A stretch of 64,000 bases of DNA from positions 124,001 to 188,000 of the forward strand of contig NZ_QXGH01000016.1 in NCBI RefSeq assembly GCF_003515065.1, read 5' to 3'. Below the pieces are notes generated by a model. That model ran no database searches. It had not been told where the DNA came from and saw only the letters and a program-made list of their open reading frames with translations. Positions 60,423-64,000 of the stretch are shown here, piece after piece; the stretch's first letter is position 1, and every line of letters starts with the position of its first letter. Origin of the DNA: Nocardioides immobilis. Its GTDB lineage: Bacteria; Actinomycetota; Actinomycetes; Propionibacteriales; Nocardioidaceae. The position numbers and the translations under genes were made by a program.

Positions 60423-61580
60423 TCAGTCCACCAGGATCCGGTCGACCATCGACGCCTGCAGGTCGAGCAGCTCCTGGTCGCCGATGGGCACCTGGGAGAT
60501 GTAGAGACCGAACATGTCGGGATCGCCCATGTCGACGACGATCACCTGGGCGATGTCGCCCTCGGTCTCGAGGTCCGCGTTGTCGACCCTGATCTCGACG
60601 GTGAGCTGGTAGGCGTCGGTGCCGTCCACCGTGATCTCGCCCGAGCTGACCTCGGTGCGCCCGGAGACGTCGGAGTACTGGTCCGGTGACTCGATCATGC
60701 AGGTCATCACGACCTCGGCAGCCGTGGCCGGATCGTCGAAGCCGTTGGCCTTGCGCAGCCCGCCGACCCCGAAGATCGAGAACCAGCTGGTCTGCGCCTC
60801 CGGGTTCTCCTCGACCGTCCGGACCAGCGGCGTGAAGTCGTCGGCCCAGGCGAACGCGGGGGCGAACAGGACCTCCGGCTTGAAGCCGGCCGGGATCGGG
60901 ATCGACAGGGCGCCCCCGCTGATGCGTTCGGCGTTGCGTCGCGGCGTCACCGACGGCTCGGGGATCCCCCCGGTGCACTGGGTCGACGGCGGAGCGGTGG
61001 TGCCCGTGCTGCCCTCGGTGCCCTCAGTGCCATCGGTAGCCGTCGACTCCTCGGTGGGGTCGGACGACTCGGTCTCGTCGGTGGCGGAGTCGGTCGCGCT
61101 GGTGCTGTCCCCGGCCTCGTTGTCGCCGTCGTCGTCATCGCCGGTCAGCGCGCGGACCCCGAAGAACCCGCCCGCGCTCAGAAGGATCAGCACCAGCACG
61201 GCCGCGACGACCAGCAGGACCGTCTTGGCCGACCCGCCGGATCCACCCGTCGGGGGCGCCGGGGGGAACCCGCCGCCGTACGGCGGCTGCTGTCCGTAGC
61301 CGCCGGGCGCGGGCGGCGTGCCTGCGCCGTACCCGGGCGTCGGGACCTGGCCGTACGACGACGGCGGTGCCCCTGCTCCGCCGGCGACCACCGTCGGCGG
61401 CTGCTGCGAGGGCGACGAGGCGGGCGGCCGGGGCGCCGCAGGCGGCGGCGGTGCCGCCCGGGGCGGAGGCGGGGGTGCGTACGGGTCGCTGGTCGTCTCC
61501 TGGCTCCAGGCGGCGCCGTCCCAGAAGCGGTAGGTCTGGGGCTGACCAGCAGGGTCGGGGTACCAGCCGGCTTGAGTCAC
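60423..61580 (-). CDS. DUF2510 protein with membrane anchor and acidic linker
   Basis: A 385-residue protein. The N-terminal AGWYPDPAGQPQTYRFWDGAAW is a DUF2510 domain. A Pro/Gly/Tyr-rich cytoplasmic segment, one membrane helix TVLLVVAAVLVLILLSAGGFFG and a Thr/Ser/Glu/Asp-rich linker lead to an extracytoplasmic domain from about residue 205 (ISGGALSIPIPAGF, with Cys pair QCTGG and MTCMIES). Function unknown; such proteins often occur near cell-wall or secretion genes. GTG at 61580. Confidence 0.82.
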   Translation of the reverse strand: MTQAGWYPDPAGQPQTYRFWDGAAWSQETTSDPYAPPPPPRAAPPPPAAPRPPASSPSQQPPTVVAGGAGAPPSSYGQVPTPGYGAGTPPAPGGYGQQPPYGGGFPPAPPTGGSGGSAKTVLLVVAAVLVLILLSAGGFFGVRALTGDDDDGDNEAGDSTSATDSATDETESSDPTEESTATDGTEGTEGSTGTTAPPSTQCTGGIPEPSVTPRRNAERISGGALSIPIPAGFKPEVLFAPAFAWADDFTPLVRTVEENPEAQTSWFSIFGVGGLRKANGFDDPATAAEVVMTCMIESPDQYSDVSGRTEVSSGEITVDGTDAYQLTVEIRVDNADLETEGDIAQVIVVDMGDPDMFGLYISQVPIGDQELLDLQASMVDRILVD

Positions 61581-61595
61581 GGAGCCCAGTCTGCC

Positions 61596-63149
61596 CTAGC
61601 CATGGACCAGATATCCCTCACCCACCATCGCGGCCAGCTCGGGGAGGTACTGCTCCTTCGTCGCTGCCGCGTCGAGTCCGAGCAGCTGCGCGACCGCGTC
61701 CAGGATCGCTCCGACGGGGAGCTCCCCGTCACACGCGCCGACCACCGCCGCGACGACGGTGTCGACCTGGCGAGCGCGCCGCAGCCCGCGCTGCTGACGG
61801 AGCAGGATGGTGGCCGGGTCCTCGGCGCCGACCGGGCCGACGGTCTCCTGACGGACGTCGGGGCGGACGACCAGGGTCGTGTCCGGGCCCACCTCGACGG
61901 CGCCGGCACGCGCCCAGTCCGCGACGGCGGGCGCGATGGGCTGCTCGACGTCGTACGGCCACTCGAGCACCTCGCGCCGGTTGTTGGTCGAGCCGGCCGA
62001 GACCCCGGTGCGGTGCAGGTTGATCCAGCCGAAGCCGATGCCGGCGACGCCCTGCTCCTCCAGCCAGGACAGCCATGCGTCGTACCTCGCGGTGTAGGCC
62101 GCCGGGGTCCCCGTACCGGTCGACGGGTGGTGGCCGGAGTCCTTCAGCCACAGCTCGACGTAGGCGGCCGGGTCGAGCACCTCCCGCTGCACGACGAGGG
62201 CGTCGCAGTCGTCGGGCAGCCAGTCGGCGAGCCGCTCGTCCCAGGGCCGGTCGGCCAGGATCGCCCAGTTGGCCAGCACCTGGCACCAGCCGCTGTCGGC
62301 GAGGTGGGCGGGGGCGGTGCGGACGACGTGCTCGACGGCCTGGTCGCCGGGCAGGCCCGAGTCGCGGTAGACCAGCCGGTCCTCCTGGCGACCGGTGGCG
62401 GGCGAGATCACGAACGGCGGGTTGGTGGTGATCAGGTCGAAGCGCTCGCCCGCGACGGGAGCGAAGAACGACCCGTCCCGTACGTCGACCTGCCCGCCGA
62501 CCTCGTTGAGCTCGGCGTTGAACCGCGCGAGGTCGAGCGCCCGCGGGTTGACGTCGGTGGCGACGACGCGATCCGCGTGTCCGGCGAGGTGGAGGGCCTG
62601 GACGCCGCAGCCGGTGCCGAGGTCCAGGGCCGAGGCGACGTCGTGCCGGAGGGTGAGCTGGGCGAGCGAGGTGGACGCCGGGCTGATCCCCAGCACGTAG
62701 TCCGTGGTCACCCGCTGCGGGGCGCCGTCCATGCCGGGCGTCAGGTCGCTGACGACCCACAGGTCGGGCGCGTCCTCGGTGCTGTACGGCCGGCAGTCGA
62801 GGCGGGCGGCGACCTCGCCGCCCGACTGCGTGAGCAGGCCGTCGGCGGCCAGGCGGTCGACCAACCCGGGCAGCGCCCGCTCCGCGTCGCTGAACGGCAC
62901 CGTGCGCTGGAGCAGGAACAGCCGGACCAGCGTGGCCAGCGGACCGCCCCCGGCCGCCCGTCGCAGCGCGGGCGTGGTCTCGTTACGCGACAGCGCCGAA
63001 TGCGCCTCGGCGCCGAGCAGCTCGGCGACCGCGTCATAGGTGAAGTCGGCCGCGAGCAGCGCGTCGCGGAGCGGGGCGGCCAGCGAGGGGGTCAGCGGAC
63101 CTCGATCTTCGGTGACCTCACGTAGAAGCAGCGGGCGCCGAGGGTCCAC
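61596..63149 (-). CDS. Class I SAM-dependent methyltransferase
   Basis: A 517-residue protein (or 499 if started later). The N-terminal domain (SRNETTPALRRAAGG) precedes the methyltransferase core with SALDLGTGCGVQALHLAGHA, DVNPRALDLARFNAEL and the NPPF motif ITTNPPFVISPATG, which targets amino or base nitrogen (HemK/RlmG/RsmC-type). The C-terminal 120 residues are helical and lineage specific. GTG at 63149 is the nearest canonical start but overlaps the upstream gene by 58 bases. A CTG at 63095, just after GAGG and overlapping the upstream TGA, fits operon geometry better. Substrate unknown. Confidence 0.85.
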   Translation of the reverse strand: MDPRRPLLLREVTEDRGPLTPSLAAPLRDALLAADFTYDAVAELLGAEAHSALSRNETTPALRRAAGGGPLATLVRLFLLQRTVPFSDAERALPGLVDRLAADGLLTQSGGEVAARLDCRPYSTEDAPDLWVVSDLTPGMDGAPQRVTTDYVLGISPASTSLAQLTLRHDVASALDLGTGCGVQALHLAGHADRVVATDVNPRALDLARFNAELNEVGGQVDVRDGSFFAPVAGERFDLITTNPPFVISPATGRQEDRLVYRDSGLPGDQAVEHVVRTAPAHLADSGWCQVLANWAILADRPWDERLADWLPDDCDALVVQREVLDPAAYVELWLKDSGHHPSTGTGTPAAYTARYDAWLSWLEEQGVAGIGFGWINLHRTGVSAGSTNNRREVLEWPYDVEQPIAPAVADWARAGAVEVGPDTTLVVRPDVRQETVGPVGAEDPATILLRQQRGLRRARQVDTVVAAVVGACDGELPVGAILDAVAQLLGLDAAATKEQYLPELAAMVGEGYLVHG

Positions 63150-64000
63150 TTGCGGTCGACCTCGGCGTAGTACTTGCCCTTGGGCGCGCGCCTGGCCAGC
63201 TCCAGGGAGTACCGCCCGACAGCGGTCGTCTTGACGCTGCCCATGCTGCGATTGGGCCCGGCGACGGACCGGAAGACCGTGACAGTACGCCGCGGCACGC
63301 ACTGCTCGTAGTCGGCGCGGACGACACCGGCGAAACGCTTCTGCTTCGGCAGGTAGCGCAGGACCGCGGTCGTCGTCGACTGGGCGGGGCAGCCATTCGG
63401 GTCGAGGCCGTACTGCTCCTTGCACTGGTCGTCCAGGTAGCCCACGTGGTCACCATCGGGGTCGTAGCCCCTCGGGGTCCGGTCGCACACGTTCCCGCGG
63501 CCCTCGGTGCCGTCAGGCTGCCCCACGCTGCCCATCGGAAGGCTGTTGTCGATGAGCTTGTCGTCGTCCTCCTGACCGGGGTTGGCGACGATGGGGCAGT
63601 TGTCGACGTTGTCGTCGACGCCGTCGCCGTCGCTGTCGATGGCGAGCGGGTCCGAGGCGACGTTCTGCCACGACGGGTTGGCCTTGCCGACGCCGAGGAT
63701 GTCGGCCTTGGCCTTGCCGAGGCCCAGCAACGAGTCCGCGTTGAGCGCGGCGCCGAAGTCCGCCGCCGGCTGGGTGGTGGCGCCGATCACCATGGGGACG
63801 CCCAGGCTGATGCCGGCATTCGCCAGCGCGCCCCGGGAGATGGCGAACGCAACGTGCGCACCGCCGTCGGCGCCGGCGTACTTGGTGCGGCTGGCCGCGG
63901 TGAGCGGCAGCGTGGAGACCACGGTGCCCTTCTCCGTCACCGGGCGGTTGGCGGTGTCGGCGGGTGCGCTGAAGAACGTCACGGTGCCGGCGACCGGGTC
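63092..64000 (-). CDS. Thrombospondin-type-3-repeat secreted protein, 5' end beyond window
   Basis: The C-terminal 302 residues of a longer protein. The window begins in DPVAGTVTFFSAPADTANRP. Calcium-binding type-3-repeat loops DSDGDGVDDNVDNCP and YDPDGDHVGYLDDQC follow in order with paired Cys. The C-terminal domain has ARRAPKGKYYAEVDRKWT. Probably a secreted or surface adhesin-like protein. Its stop overlaps the methyltransferase start region. Start not in window. Confidence 0.78.
   Translation of the reverse strand, partial: DPVAGTVTFFSAPADTANRPVTEKGTVVSTLPLTAASRTKYAGADGGAHVAFAISRGALANAGISLGVPMVIGATTQPAADFGAALNADSLLGLGKAKADILGVGKANPSWQNVASDPLAIDSDGDGVDDNVDNCPIVANPGQEDDDKLIDNSLPMGSVGQPDGTEGRGNVCDRTPRGYDPDGDHVGYLDDQCKEQYGLDPNGCPAQSTTTAVLRYLPKQKRFAGVVRADYEQCVPRRTVTVFRSVAGPNRSMGSVKTTAVGRYSLELARRAPKGKYYAEVDRKWTLGARCFYVRSPKIEVR

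Overview
The window is very GC-rich and gene-dense, with GTG/TTG starts, TANNNT -10 boxes sitting 6-7 bases before start codons (leaderless transcripts), and WhiB, ESX/type VII and Lys-tailed TopA proteins. It is an actinobacterial chromosome, most like Nocardioidaceae (inference from gene content; no search was run). No replication origin, rRNA or CRISPR array is seen.

Layout. (1) 1-20 kb: a flavin reductase with a KstR-like operator, a lipoprotein, an enoyl-CoA hydratase, then a block in the same order as Mycobacterium tuberculosis Rv3671c-Rv3683: marP, NUDIX, TlpA-like thioredoxin and nth (one overlapping operon), crp, an inserted accessory stretch (6.9-10.6 kb: truncated YdeI gene, broken Uma2 gene, flavin monooxygenase, XRE regulator/DUF1330 pair), then MBL hydrolase/NUDIX/RidA/DUF4177, two ArsA-like ATPases, whiB, ponA, YqeY and a metallophosphoesterase. 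(2) 20-29.4 kb: tRNA-Pro, a Pro/Glu-rich membrane protein, ask-asd with an internal lysC-beta start, the dnaX-ybaB-recR-DUF5063 operon, a secreted phosphatase behind a Pho-box-like repeat, SRP RNA and tRNA-Ser. (3) 29.5-32.3 kb: an overlapping vanX-like/alr/ddl operon for D-Ala-D-Ala, then a secreted phospholipase-D-like protein. (4) 33.9-39.6 kb: a reduced type VII secretion locus (eccD-like, two WXG100 genes, divergent three-ATPase eccC). (5) 40.8-45.5 kb: a zinc-starvation island. A perfect Zur box separates zinc-free paralogues of bL28, bL33 and uS14 from a COG0523-type protein without a P-loop plus bL32 and bL36. A second Zur-like box overlaps the promoter of an HU gene lying upstream of a YcgR/YcgQ-type permease pair. 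(6) 45.5-49.6 kb: a KstD-like flavoprotein with the same KstR-like operator as gene 1, a MarR regulator, a second PLD-like protein, a His-rich membrane peptide and a broken thioesterase. (7) 49.7-53.1 kb: a scar bounded by a partial copy of the tRNA-Thr gene and the intact tRNA-Thr. Inside it an IS256-family element with target duplication has split a secreted alpha/beta-hydrolase gene. (8) 53.2-64 kb: TAP-like hydrolase, holB, tmk, SGNH hydrolase, topA, a DUF2510 protein, a methyltransferase and the 3' part of a thrombospondin-type-3 repeat protein.

Functionally, most of the window is housekeeping (replication, repair, cell wall, aspartate pathway, translation). The accessory themes are zinc homeostasis, steroid/lipid-type redox genes under one operator type, surface secretion and mobile-element decay. 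The most interesting parts are the zinc island with its degenerate GTPase and Zur-linked HU, the shared KstR-like leaderless promoters, and the reconstructable IS insertion inside a tRNA-bounded scar.
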